A stretch of 64,000 nucleotides of DNA from JBKBKC01 sp046294265. Its GTDB lineage: Bacteria; Pseudomonadota; Alphaproteobacteria; Rhodobacterales; Rhodobacteraceae. The stretch lies in the NCBI GenBank assembly GCA_046294265.1, contig JBKBKC010000004.1:124001-188000 (forward strand). Reading direction: 5' to 3'. Shown piece after piece: positions 43,342 to 51,078 of the stretch; the stretch's first letter is position 1; each line of letters opens with the position of its first letter. The notes under the pieces are model-generated. The model searched no databases. It was not told where the DNA came from and saw only the letters and a list, made by a program, of their open reading frames with translations. A program made the translations under genes and the position numbers.

Positions 43342-44505
43342 TCATCGCAGGCGCATCCCGTCGGGGTTGAACACCATCTCGACCTCGCGCCACTGGTCAT
43401 ACTTTTCGGGCGGCAGCGGGTAACCGTTCTGCCCGCAGCGCTGGATCGCCCGGCGCGCGGCGTCGAAGGCGGCGCGGGTGCCCGCCTCGGACCCCCCGGT
43501 TGAGGATTGCAGCGTGATGCCGGTTGGGCGCGCGTCGGGCGACATCGTGACCAGCACGGTGACGGTGGTGCTCATCGCCTCGGTCGAACTGCTGCCGAGG
43601 TTCCAGCACTGGCTGACGGCGCGGCGCAGGCTGTCCTTCTCGCCCGCCGTCATCGGCGGGCCGGAGGGGGCAGAGGGGGCGGCGGCCGATCCGCTGGCGG
43701 CGGCACCCGCCACGGCGGCGGCCACGGCATCGGCAATGGCGTCCTGCGCGGGGTTGGGGGTAGACGCCGCAGGCGGCGTGGGCCGCGTGGCAGCCGCTTG
43801 CACCGGGGCTTCGGTGCGGGCGGGCCGCGCGCGGGGCCGCACGCTGGCCGAGGGGGCCAGAGGATCGGGCCGGTTCGCCTCGGTCGCAAGCTCGGTGCCG
43901 GACTCCTCGGGTGCGGCGGGCGGGCGTTCCTCCACCACCACGGGCGCGGGCGCCGGATCGGGCGCCACCTCGGGGGCGGCCTCGGGCGCGGTCACGACCT
44001 CGGGCGGCGGGGCCTCCACGGGCGCTGGCGCCACACGCTCGGCCGGTTTGGGGCGCGGTCGGGGGCTGACGTCAGGCGCGAGGATGGGCGGGGCCTCGGC
44101 CACCGGGGCGGGCAGGGGTGGCGGGGCCAGATCGCCCGGCGCGGGGGGCAGCTCTGCCGCTTCGGGTTCGGGCGGTGGCGGGGCAGGGGTATCGGGCACC
44201 GGCGGCAGGGCCTCCGGCGCGGGGGCGGGGGCAGGCGCGGGTGGCGGCGGGGCGGGGGCCGCGGGTTCCGGCACCGGGGCCACGGGGGCCTCCGCCACAG
44301 CTTCGGGTGCGGCGGCAGCGGGGGGGGCTGGCGGCACGATCGGCACCTCGCGCGACATCAGCGCCGCGAACTCGGCGCCGCTGAGCAATGTCACCTCGGT
44401 CACCGCAGGCTCGGGCGCGTCACGGGCGGTGAAGAGGCCCCCCACCAGCACCCACAGGATCACGCCCGCATGGCCGATCCCGGATATGACATGCCCCGTC
44501 GCCAT
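43342..44505 (-). CDS. tolA: Tol-Pal system protein TolA
   Basis: A 387-residue energy-transducing protein with an N-terminal membrane helix (VISGIGHAGVILWVLVGGLF), a long Pro/Ala/Glu-rich arm (residues about 60-270), and a C-terminal TolA-III-like domain with two cysteines (SQCWNLG and QRCGQNG) and TTVTVLVTMSPDARPTGITL. TolQ and TolR move it with the proton gradient to constrict the envelope at division. ATG 44505 is chosen because the helix begins there and GAGG stands five bases upstream. Compare the TolA-shaped protein at 21662, which has another end domain. Confidence 0.93.
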   Translation of the reverse strand: MATGHVISGIGHAGVILWVLVGGLFTARDAPEPAVTEVTLLSGAEFAALMSREVPIVPPAPPAAAAPEAVAEAPVAPVPEPAAPAPPPPAPAPAPAPEALPPVPDTPAPPPPEPEAAELPPAPGDLAPPPLPAPVAEAPPILAPDVSPRPRPKPAERVAPAPVEAPPPEVVTAPEAAPEVAPDPAPAPVVVEERPPAAPEESGTELATEANRPDPLAPSASVRPRARPARTEAPVQAAATRPTPPAASTPNPAQDAIADAVAAAVAGAAASGSAAAPSAPSGPPMTAGEKDSLRRAVSQCWNLGSSSTEAMSTTVTVLVTMSPDARPTGITLQSSTGGSEAGTRAAFDAARRAIQRCGQNGYPLPPEKYDQWREVEMVFNPDGMRLR

Positions 44506-44512
44506 GCCCGCC

Positions 44513-44992
44513 TCAGCCGCCCGATCCCGCGCCAAAGCGCGGCCCGTCGCTATCCGTCACCAGCCCGATGTTGCGAAAGCCCCCCGCGTTCAGCGCCCCC
44601 ATCACCTCGGCCACCCGCGCATAGGGGATGGCCCCGTCGGCGCGCAGGAACACCTTGTCGCTGCGCCGCTCGGCCGCGATGGCGCGCAGGCGGGGGATCA
44701 GCTCGTCATCCGCGATGTCGGTCGTCTGGATCAACAGCCGCCCGTCCGAGGTCATGGTGACGGTCAGCGGCTCTTCCGCCTCCGTGGGCAGGGCCGTCGC
44801 GGCGGTGCGCGGCAATTCCACCGGCACGCCCACCGTCAACAGCGGTGCAGCCACCATGAAGATGATGAGCAACACCAGCATCACATCCACAAAGGGCGTG
44901 ACGTTGATCTCCGACATCGCGGCGGAGGTGCCGCGCCGTCGCCGCCCGCCGCGCCGCCCCCCGCCGCCCTTCTGGATGACCCCGGCCCCCAT
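44513..44992 (-). CDS. tolR: Tol-Pal system protein TolR
   Basis: A 159-residue inner-membrane protein. An Arg/Gly-rich cytoplasmic tail is followed by MSEINVTPFVDVMLVLLIIF, which has the essential Asp of the family, then a periplasmic domain (LLIQTTDIADDELIPRLRAI, VFLRADGAIPYARVAEVMGA). With TolQ it forms the proton channel that drives TolA. Its ATG overlaps the tolQ stop (TGATG) and 7 bp separate it from tolA. Confidence 0.96.
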   Translation of the reverse strand: MGAGVIQKGGGGRRGGRRRRGTSAAMSEINVTPFVDVMLVLLIIFMVAAPLLTVGVPVELPRTAATALPTEAEEPLTVTMTSDGRLLIQTTDIADDELIPRLRAIAAERRSDKVFLRADGAIPYARVAEVMGALNAGGFRNIGLVTDSDGPRFGAGSGG

Positions 44993-45690
44993 CAGGCAGC
45001 GTCCAACTGCCGCGACAGGATCGTGGCGAATTCGTCGGCAAAGGCGTCATAGCCGCCGGTGATCCGCTCGGCATCCGCGCTCAGCTTGTTGTAGAAAACC
45101 ACCGCCGGGATCGCGGCCACCAGCCCGATGCCCGTGGCCAGAAGCGCCTCGGCAATCCCGGGGGCCACCACCGCCAGATTGGTGTTCTGGCTGATGGCGA
45201 TCTGCTCGAACGCATGCTTGATCCCCCAGACGGTGCCGAAAAGCCCGATGAAGGGCGCGGTCGATCCGGTCGTGGCCAGGAACGACAATCCACCGTTCAG
45301 CCGCTCGCTCTCGCGCCCGATGGCCACGTCCATCGCCCGGTCGATGCGCGCCTGCGCGCCCGCGATCAGCCCGCCGTCCTGCCGGTGGCTGCGCCGCCAT
45401 TCCAGCATTCCGCTCGCGAATATCTTTTCCGACGCGCCTCTGGGCTCGGGCCCGATCCGCTCATAAAGCTCGTCCAGCGGCTCACCCGACCAGAAGGCGC
45501 GGTCGAACACCTCGGCCTCGCGCCGGGCGATGCGGTAGGCCAGATGCTTTTGCACGATGATCGCCCAGGACCAGAACGACATCACCAGCAAAAGCAGCAT
45601 CACGACCTTGACGGTCAGCGTCGCCCGCCAAAACAGGGCGAGCAGCGAAAAGTCAATGTCTTGCGCGGCGGCAAGGGTTCCGGTGTCCAT
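44992..45690 (-). CDS. tolQ: Tol-Pal system protein TolQ
   Basis: A 232-residue inner-membrane channel protein with three helices: VKVVMLLLLVMSFWSWAIIV, then STAPFIGLFGTVWGIKHAFE and GIAEALLATGIGLVAAIPAV. The last two blocks line the proton path. It pairs with TolR. It is the first tol gene after ybgC (113 bp gap). It differs clearly from the ExbB-like protein at 20165, so the cell has two separate channels of this type in one 26-kb stretch. Confidence 0.96.
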   Translation of the reverse strand: MDTGTLAAAQDIDFSLLALFWRATLTVKVVMLLLLVMSFWSWAIIVQKHLAYRIARREAEVFDRAFWSGEPLDELYERIGPEPRGASEKIFASGMLEWRRSHRQDGGLIAGAQARIDRAMDVAIGRESERLNGGLSFLATTGSTAPFIGLFGTVWGIKHAFEQIAISQNTNLAVVAPGIAEALLATGIGLVAAIPAVVFYNKLSADAERITGGYDAFADEFATILSRQLDAA

Positions 45691-45803
45691 GTGACGTCAA
45701 CCTGCTCAGGGATGCGGGGCATTCTCTGGCCCTGCTTTCGCCGCATTCATACCGGAATCGTGCGCCGATGCCAACACATGTGCGTGGGCGGAAAAACGCC
45801 GTG

Positions 45804-46199
45804 TCAGGCGGAAAGCCGCCCGGCGATGTCACGCGGCAGCCGGGCGGGCGTGCCCTGCGCCGTCAGGCAGACCAGCGTGACGATGGACGCGAACAGCCGC
45901 TCCTCCCCGCGCCAGACATCCTGCGCCAGCACGATCCGCGCGCCAGTCATGCCCCGCAGCATGGTGCGCACCTCCAGCAGGTCGTCAAAGACCGCAGGCC
46001 GCAGGTAATCCGCCTCGATCCGGCGCACCGCGAACACGATCCCCGCCTCGGCCCGCAACCGCCCCTGGTCGATCCCCAGCGACCGCACCCATTCGGTGCG
46101 CGCCCGCTCGGTGAACCGCAGGTAATTGGCGTAATAGACGATGCCCGCAAGGTCGGTATCCTCGTAATAGACGCGGACGGGGTGCAGATGCGCGGTCAT
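45804..46199 (-). CDS. ybgC: Tol-Pal associated acyl-CoA thioesterase YbgC
   Basis: A 131-residue hot-dog fold thioesterase. The signature VRVYYEDTDLAGIVYYANYL contains the catalytic Asp region, followed by RFTERARTEW. It hydrolyses acyl-CoA and is thought to bind phospholipid synthesis to the Tol-Pal complex. It is the usual first gene of the operon. ATG at 46199 is clear; no promoter can be picked with confidence in the 463 bp upstream. Confidence 0.95.
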   Translation of the reverse strand: MTAHLHPVRVYYEDTDLAGIVYYANYLRFTERARTEWVRSLGIDQGRLRAEAGIVFAVRRIEADYLRPAVFDDLLEVRTMLRGMTGARIVLAQDVWRGEERLFASIVTLVCLTAQGTPARLPRDIAGRLSA

Positions 46200-46662
46200 C
46201 AGGGCCGTGCGACATGTGTCTGGAATGGCCGTTGCCTCGGATCACGATGCCGCGCCTCGGCATCCTGCCGCCCGTGGCTGTATATCGCGGCGACCGGCAA
46301 CCGCGTCACCCCGAGCGATCCCAGCGCCCCGCGAACCCGCCTTGACCGCGCCGCGGGCATCCGTGGTGGCCCGGGTTCCACGGCACCCCCGTCCCGCGCG
46401 ACCGGTCCGACCTGCGCCATGCCCCCCACCCGCAGCCGGTCCCGCATCGCATCCCCCAAACCCCGCGCCCCCAATCCCCGCGGGCCAAAGGTGGCATCCC
46501 CGCCACAACCCTGCAAGCCGCCTCCGCTCGCGCCCTCCGCTGCTTATTTCCCGACCCCCCTCGCAATCCCGCCCCGCAGCCGTCACATGTAGCTCGAGCG
46601 CAGGGGTCCGCCCCCCGCGCAGGCCCCGCCGTCGCGGGGACCGGAACGGAAAGGCACGGACC
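46200..46662. other. 463 bp without a recognisable gene
   Basis: The stretch is C-rich. Frames open through it have Pro/Arg/Ala composition and no family likeness. It separates the divergent ybgC and small basic protein genes and so must hold two promoters, but no good -35/-10 pair stands out. Confidence 0.5.
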
Positions 46663-46800
46663 ATGGCCAAGGGCATGAACAAGGGCAACCGCGAGGCGAA
46701 GAAGCCGAAAAAGGACAAGACGCCAGTCAAGGTCGTCTCGGCCTCGCCGACAGGCAACGTCCGCGAGGGGCAGGAACGCCAGCCGCCTCAGAAAAAGTAA
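46663..46800 (+). CDS. Small basic protein, 45 residues
   Basis: A 45-residue, Lys-rich protein starting MAKGMNKGNREAKKPKKDKT and ending RQPPQKK. GGAAAGG stands nine bases before the ATG. Short Lys-rich proteins of this kind occur in many alphaproteobacteria; no function is known to me. The charge suggests binding to nucleic acid or ribosomes. The lower Pro and higher Lys/Asn codon content than the surrounding frames supports that it is real. Confidence 0.65.
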   Translation: MAKGMNKGNREAKKPKKDKTPVKVVSASPTGNVREGQERQPPQKK

Positions 46801-46867
46801 CCCGGTCCGGGGATCGGACGGCTGGGCTGGGCGCATCCCCGTCAGGGCGCGCCCGGCCGGGTGCGCA

Positions 46868-47638
46868 TCATTGCACCAGCCGTCGCAAGTCGGCCACGAA
46901 CCGGGCCCGCGCCTCCACGATCCGAAAGTCCCGGTTTCCCGCCGCGTTGCGGACCGGCCGATAGACGCGCAGGTCGAACAGGCAGTCCTGTCGCCCGGTG
47001 CACTGCGCAAGCGCCTGCGTCTCGAATGTCAGCCGGATCGCCCCGCTGATGCCGGGCACCTCGACCGTCGCCGCCGTCGCGGCCGTCTGATCGACCGTCA
47101 GCCGTGTGCTGCTGGTTTCGATTGCCTCGAACACGATCACGAAATAGGGCGCCTCGGGCGAGCCCGCCGCATGCGCGGCCACCGCGTCGCGCAGGACCCA
47201 GTCTTCGGCAACCTCGTCCGGCGACTGTTGGATGTAGGCCGCCATCGCGCCGCGGGTGTCATTGCCCTCGCGGGTGGTGGCGTTGGTGTATTCCATGCGG
47301 GTCTTGGAACTTGCGCCGGCTTCGATCGCGGCCTTCTGGTCCGGCGTTGCGGCAAAGGACGGGCCGACCAGCGTTCCGCGCACCTGCGAGGCCAGGCTGA
47401 CCGTATCCGCGCTCGGGCGCTCGATCAGGCTGTCGCGCGGGATCGGGACGGTGGCGAGGTCGATCGGGGCCGACCCCGGCACCCAGCGGAACACCTTTCC
47501 GACCGGATCGCGGGCGTTGTTGTGGAACCCCGCATCCATCGAGGCATAGGCGAAGGACAGTCTGCCGGTATGGTTCGCATTCGGATCGCAGGCGGCCAGT
47601 GCGGCCATTGCAAGCATGGCGGCAAACAGACGTTGCGT
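46868..47638 (-). CDS. Exported protein (possible lipoprotein) of unknown function, apparent ACG start
   Basis: About 256 residues. The frame opens with a typical lipoprotein signal, QRLFAAMLAMAALAAC, with Cys as the probable lipid site. No ATG, GTG or TTG stands in front of the signal at a sensible place. An ACG codon at 47636-47638 stands seven bases after GGAAGGG and would give (M)QRLFAAML. Downstream ATG 47617 would remove the charged start; ATG 47734 would add about 30 odd residues. The mature part (TLVGPSFAATPDQKAAIEAG, YFVIVFEAIETSSTRLTVDQ) is not recognised; two cysteines near the end (AQCTGRQDCLFD) may form a disulfide. Confidence 0.65.
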   Translation of the reverse strand, partial: TQRLFAAMLAMAALAACDPNANHTGRLSFAYASMDAGFHNNARDPVGKVFRWVPGSAPIDLATVPIPRDSLIERPSADTVSLASQVRGTLVGPSFAATPDQKAAIEAGASSKTRMEYTNATTREGNDTRGAMAAYIQQSPDEVAEDWVLRDAVAAHAAGSPEAPYFVIVFEAIETSSTRLTVDQTAATAATVEVPGISGAIRLTFETQALAQCTGRQDCLFDLRVYRPVRNAAGNRDFRIVEARARFVADLRRLVQ

Positions 47639-47926
47639 CGGAAAACCCTTCCTTCGTGACCATGACCCCGGGGAATATCGTGCCCGATCAGTGTCACCCC
47701 CTGGCCATGACAGGTCAAGGCGCGCATTGCCCATCTGACCCGCCGCCCGCCTGCGGGACATGCCGACGCTGCCAAAGGCGGCATCATCCCGGCTGCGCGG
47801 GACGTGCCCGCACCCTCCGGCAACCGGCTTTCCCGCAGGCCTGCCCCGCGCGATCCTGCTGCACGCCACGGGTGCGGCCGCGGTCGGCAACGCGGCCGGG
47901 GCGCGCACCCGCCGCCACGCTGCCCC

Positions 47927-48550
47927 CTATTGCACCGCGCCCACCCGCGCCGCCAGCCGCAGCGCATGGACCGGATCGCGCGCCACCCCCGGCAGCACCG
48001 GATCATAGGCCGCGCGGATCACCGCCCCCACCTCGGGCCGCAGGATCACCCGCCCGCCCGCATCCGCCAGCGGCGAGACCTCGGTGAATGCCCGGTCCGA
48101 CCACAGGAGGATCACCTGGACTGCCTGATGCAGCGCCAGAACCTCGGCCGGCAAGGCGGACAGATGCGCGTCCATCCGCAGGAACACGAATGCCGCCCGG
48201 ATCGCCCCCGCCTCGTCGAACCGGAACACCCGATACTGGTTTGCCTCCGTCGCCGCGAGGCGATCCAAAAGCGGCCCGAACCCGTCGATCAGCCGCCCGA
48301 GATTGGGCACACCGCGCAGGTCCTCCCAGTCGCGGCAGAAAAAGACCATGAGATTGGCGCCCAGTTCAGGGTCCACCCTGTCCACCTGATGGCGCGCCAG
48401 CGCACAGACCGCCTCGATGGCGCCCTTCACCACCGCCAGCGTGGCAGGCTCGACCCCGAACACCACCGGGACCACCGCCCGGCCCCAGCGGGCACAGAGG
48501 AACGACCCGTCCGACCGCTGGAACAGCCGGGCAATCTCATCGGCCGTCAT
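47927..48550 (-). CDS. Conserved-looking protein of unknown function
   Basis: A 207-residue, probably cytoplasmic protein with no signal peptide or membrane helix. It begins MTADEIARLFQRSDGSFLCA and contains VVPVVFGVEPATLAVVKGAI, NLMVFFCRDWEDLRGVPNLG and IRAAFVFLRMDAHLSALPAE. The sequence is well ordered with normal composition, so it is a real gene, but I do not recognise the family. ATG 48550 is preferred; the frame stays open upstream without conserved look. It stands alone between a lipoprotein-like gene and a gene-free stretch. Confidence 0.75.
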   Translation of the reverse strand: MTADEIARLFQRSDGSFLCARWGRAVVPVVFGVEPATLAVVKGAIEAVCALARHQVDRVDPELGANLMVFFCRDWEDLRGVPNLGRLIDGFGPLLDRLAATEANQYRVFRFDEAGAIRAAFVFLRMDAHLSALPAEVLALHQAVQVILLWSDRAFTEVSPLADAGGRVILRPEVGAVIRAAYDPVLPGVARDPVHALRLAARVGAVQ

Positions 48551-48658
48551 CTCCGCCCCGTCACGCTGCTCCGCCCCATCACCGAAGGCTAGCGCCCGGG
48601 CCACAGGGCGGCAAGACACGGCAGCGCCATGCATGGGCATCGGCACGGCGACGGCACC

Positions 48659-48708
48659 CCCGGGGGGCCAGCCCCCCGACCCCCGGGGTATTTGGTCAAG
48701 GAGAGGGA
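48659..48708 (+). repeat. Dispersed AT-box plus G/C-hairpin element, copy e
   Basis: CCGGGGGGCCAGCCCCCCG forms a hairpin, followed by ACCCCCGGGGTATTTGGTCA and AGGAGAGGG. It has the same order of parts as the copies near 10690 and 57550. Confidence 0.6.
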
Positions 48709-49029
48709 ACAGGGGCCTGCCGGGCGGGCACGGTCGCTGCTGTGCCGGCAAGGGCGAAGGCGCGCAGGACGGGGCAGGCGGATCGGCCGGCTGGACCATC
48801 GGTGCCGCATGGCCATGTCCGGCGCACTGCCCCGGTGAGGGCAGGCCGGCGAGATGGAAAGGGTGGGGGCCCCTGACGCGGGGGCTGTCGGTCTGGCCGG
48901 GTTTGCGCGGTGGCCGGACGCGGGATGCGGCGCAGCTGGGCCGGGATGCAGGATACGGCGAGCCAGGCAGGGGCGCCGGGGTGAGGCACAGGGGCGGGCG
49001 GGGCGCGAGATGCGGCGCGTCCTTTCGGG

Positions 49030-49074
49030 GGCCAGGACGGCGGGGGCCAGGACGGCGGGGGCCAGGACGGCGGG
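49030..49074. repeat. 15-bp tandem repeat, three copies
   Basis: The unit GGCCAGGACGGCGGG is present three times without mismatch, with a partial fourth. It lies in the gene-free stretch. Confidence 0.8.
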
Positions 49075-49577
49075 GAAGCAAGGACTGCGGGGGGGCAGGA
49101 CAGGGGGGGCATGGGCTTGCGGCCGGGACGGTGACCGGGGCATCCCGGCCGGGCCACAGGATACGCGCGGGTCGTCCGTCGGGCGGGGAACCGGTCGGGC
49201 GCCGGGCCCTCTACGCTGCACGGGCCACGGGTGCGTGTGTCCATCTCGGCCAACCTTTGGCCGCCCCTCGCCGTGACATGCCTGAGGGCGGAGAACTTGG
49301 CACTCTCGGTGGCACCCGACGCAAGCCGTGGACCCCGCGTGGCCCCGGCGCGCGCGCTCAAAGGTCACCGGCGGTGCAGGATGCTGCGGGAGGGAATGGC
49401 CAGGTGACCGCCGCGCGCGCAGGGTCACGCTGTTGCCAGCCGCCGCCCCTGCGGAAAAGTCGCCCGCCACGCGCGCGGCGGGCGCAGTGCTGTCCTGCCG
49501 AACCGGATCGGGCAAGTGCAGCCGAGGCGCGTATGGGCAACGCGCGATCGGCGCCACGCGGGCGCTGCGTTGCGCCG

Positions 49578-50045
49578 GCTGGGCGCGGGAGCTGGTGCGG
49601 GTCGGCCACGTGGTAAAACTGATCGCGCCGCGCTATGTCAAGCCGTTCACCAGGCGGCAGAAAAACGACGGTGGGGAGGACCGCGGCGCCAGTGGCGCCG
49701 CGTAAGCCGACGAACGACGCGGAGGCGATCTTGGAGGCAGCGCTGCGCCCGACCATGCGCTATGTCGAGCCGGAGACCGGGGACCAGCAGGCGCGGTCCA
49801 TCCTGCTCCGCACCCGCGAGCAGTTCGTGAAGCAGCGCACCGCAACGGTCAACGCGCTGCGGCCGCACCTGTACGAGTTCGGCTTCATCGCGCCGGAGGG
49901 GATCGGCTATCTCCCGCGCCTCGGTGCCGTCCTGGATGATCCGAACTCCAACTTGCCGCCGCTCGCCCGGGAAATCTGTCGCGAGCTGCTGGATCAGATC
50001 ATGCACTTGACCGCCCGGATCAATGCTCTGAAAAAGAGGATCGAC
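49578..50045 (+). pseudogene. IS110-family transposase remnant
   Basis: The first part reads WARELVRVGHVVKLIAPRYV and KPF, matching the N-terminal DEDD region of IS110 transposases. After an insertion and frame change of about 45 bp near 49665-49710 it continues in another frame with NDAEAILEAALRPTMRYVEP, LLRTREQFVKQRTATVNALR and HLYEFGFIAPEGI. The start of the gene and the C-terminal catalytic serine domain are missing. It cannot be active. No terminal repeats are visible, as is usual for this family. Confidence 0.75.
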
Positions 50046-50149
50046 GCGATTGCCAGGGAGCCAGCGCCGCGGCGACGAGGATCACGATGATGATGAAGGC
50101 CACCTCTTCCCAGTAGTTTCCTTGTATTCGTTCGGACAAAAGCCGCCCG

Positions 50150-50262
50150 ATCCCGATGACATCGTCGCGCGATGCTGCGACGCCTGGAACGTCTTCGCAA
50201 ACGACATCGACACCGTCCAATCCATCACAACCAGAGACCACGCAAAAACGGTCAAAAGCTAA
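50150..50262 (+). pseudogene. IS630-family transposase 3' remnant
   Basis: About 35 codons read DPDDIVARCCDAWN and then SITTRDHAKTVKS before a stop. This matches the C-terminal end of IS630-type transposases (usual pattern IV..CC.AWN and a final SI..R.WA). The rest of the gene is gone. It directly follows the IS110 remnant, so two different elements decayed here, next to the border of the sugar cluster. The 50263-50424 gap shows nothing else. Confidence 0.55.
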
Positions 50263-50424
50263 GGCCGTTGGTATCAGCCGTTGGATGCGACCGGCATTCC
50301 GCTGGTCTGTCGGATTCCGGGCCAAATTGCCCCAGCTCTTTTGACACGGGCAGAAAGCCGCGCCGGATCAGCCGGAGCCAAGCCCAATAGCTAAATCAAC
50401 GGGCTTTACGGAAAGCTCGACGCT

Positions 50425-51078
50425 TCAGTCCCGCTCCTGCACCCCGTAGCTGGCAAACCCCTTGGCGGCATCCGCGATCTGTGTATCCGACAGGATGTGA
50501 GCGCCGCCGATCAGCAGCGCGTGGTAGTGCTGGTGCGCCAGTGCCTCCATCTCATGCGCAAGCCAGCACGCGCGGGTGAGCGTGTCGGCGGCGGTCAGCA
50601 TGCCGTGGTTGGCCATGAGGCACCCGGCGCGTCCCTCCATCGCCTTGACCACATGCTGGGACAGATCCGCCGTGCCATAGCGGGCGTAGGCGCAGACCGG
50701 GATTTCGGTGCCGCCGAATGCCGCCATCATGTAGTGCACCGCGGGAATGGGTCGCCGCGCGATGGCCAGAACCGTGCACCACGGCGCATGGGTGTGGACC
50801 ACCGCGCCGATGTCGGGCCGGGTGCGCATCAGGTCCAGATGGAAACGCCACTCCGTCGAGGGTTTCAGCGGCCCCTCCCAGGCACCATGCTCTCCGTCCA
50901 GCGGCATCGCGGCGATCATGTCGGCGGTCAGGCGGGTATAGGGAACCGCCGAGGGGGTGATCAGCATGCGGTCGCCGCAGCGCACCGACAGATTGCCCGA
51001 GGCCCCCCGGTTGAGGCCCGAGGCATCCAGTTCCCTGGCGCGCGCCACCAGGTCGGCGCGCAGGTCATTCTCGGTCAT
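50425..51078 (-). CDS. Class II aldolase (fuculose-1-phosphate aldolase family)
   Basis: A 217-residue zinc aldolase. Residues match those of FucA shifted by three: Glu76 (STEWRFH), His95 and His97 (VVHTHAPW) and His158 (MANHGML). It would split a ketose 1-phosphate into dihydroxyacetone phosphate and an aldehyde. Its start overlaps the FGGY kinase stop by 4 bp, as in kinase-aldolase pairs such as FucK-FucA. With mtnK and mtnA a few genes away, 5-deoxyribulose 1-phosphate or methylthioribulose 1-phosphate (the DHAP shunt, Ald2 role) is also a likely substrate. Fuculose itself cannot be excluded. Confidence 0.88.
   Translation of the reverse strand: MTENDLRADLVARARELDASGLNRGASGNLSVRCGDRMLITPSAVPYTRLTADMIAAMPLDGEHGAWEGPLKPSTEWRFHLDLMRTRPDIGAVVHTHAPWCTVLAIARRPIPAVHYMMAAFGGTEIPVCAYARYGTADLSQHVVKAMEGRAGCLMANHGMLTAADTLTRACWLAHEMEALAHQHYHALLIGGAHILSDTQIADAAKGFASYGVQERD

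Larger units (their letters stand above)
48551..49577. other. About 1 kb without genes
   Basis: Very G-rich on the plus strand. No frame has believable protein sequence. It contains a copy of the dispersed element at 48659 and a 15-bp tandem repeat at 49030. It may be decayed insertion DNA, as IS remnants follow. Confidence 0.5.

Noticed and set aside
49994..50325. Minus-strand frame of 101 codons with a membrane-like segment (AFIIIVILVAAALAP)
   Set aside because: It lies over the IS110 and IS630 remnants, has no ribosome-binding site, and its hydrophobic stretch is the complement of a GAT/GAC-rich run in the relics.
50425..51078. Naming the aldolase fucA
   Set aside because: The catalytic residues fit the family, but no fucose isomerase or fuculokinase of the classical type is near; mtnK and mtnA point to another substrate.
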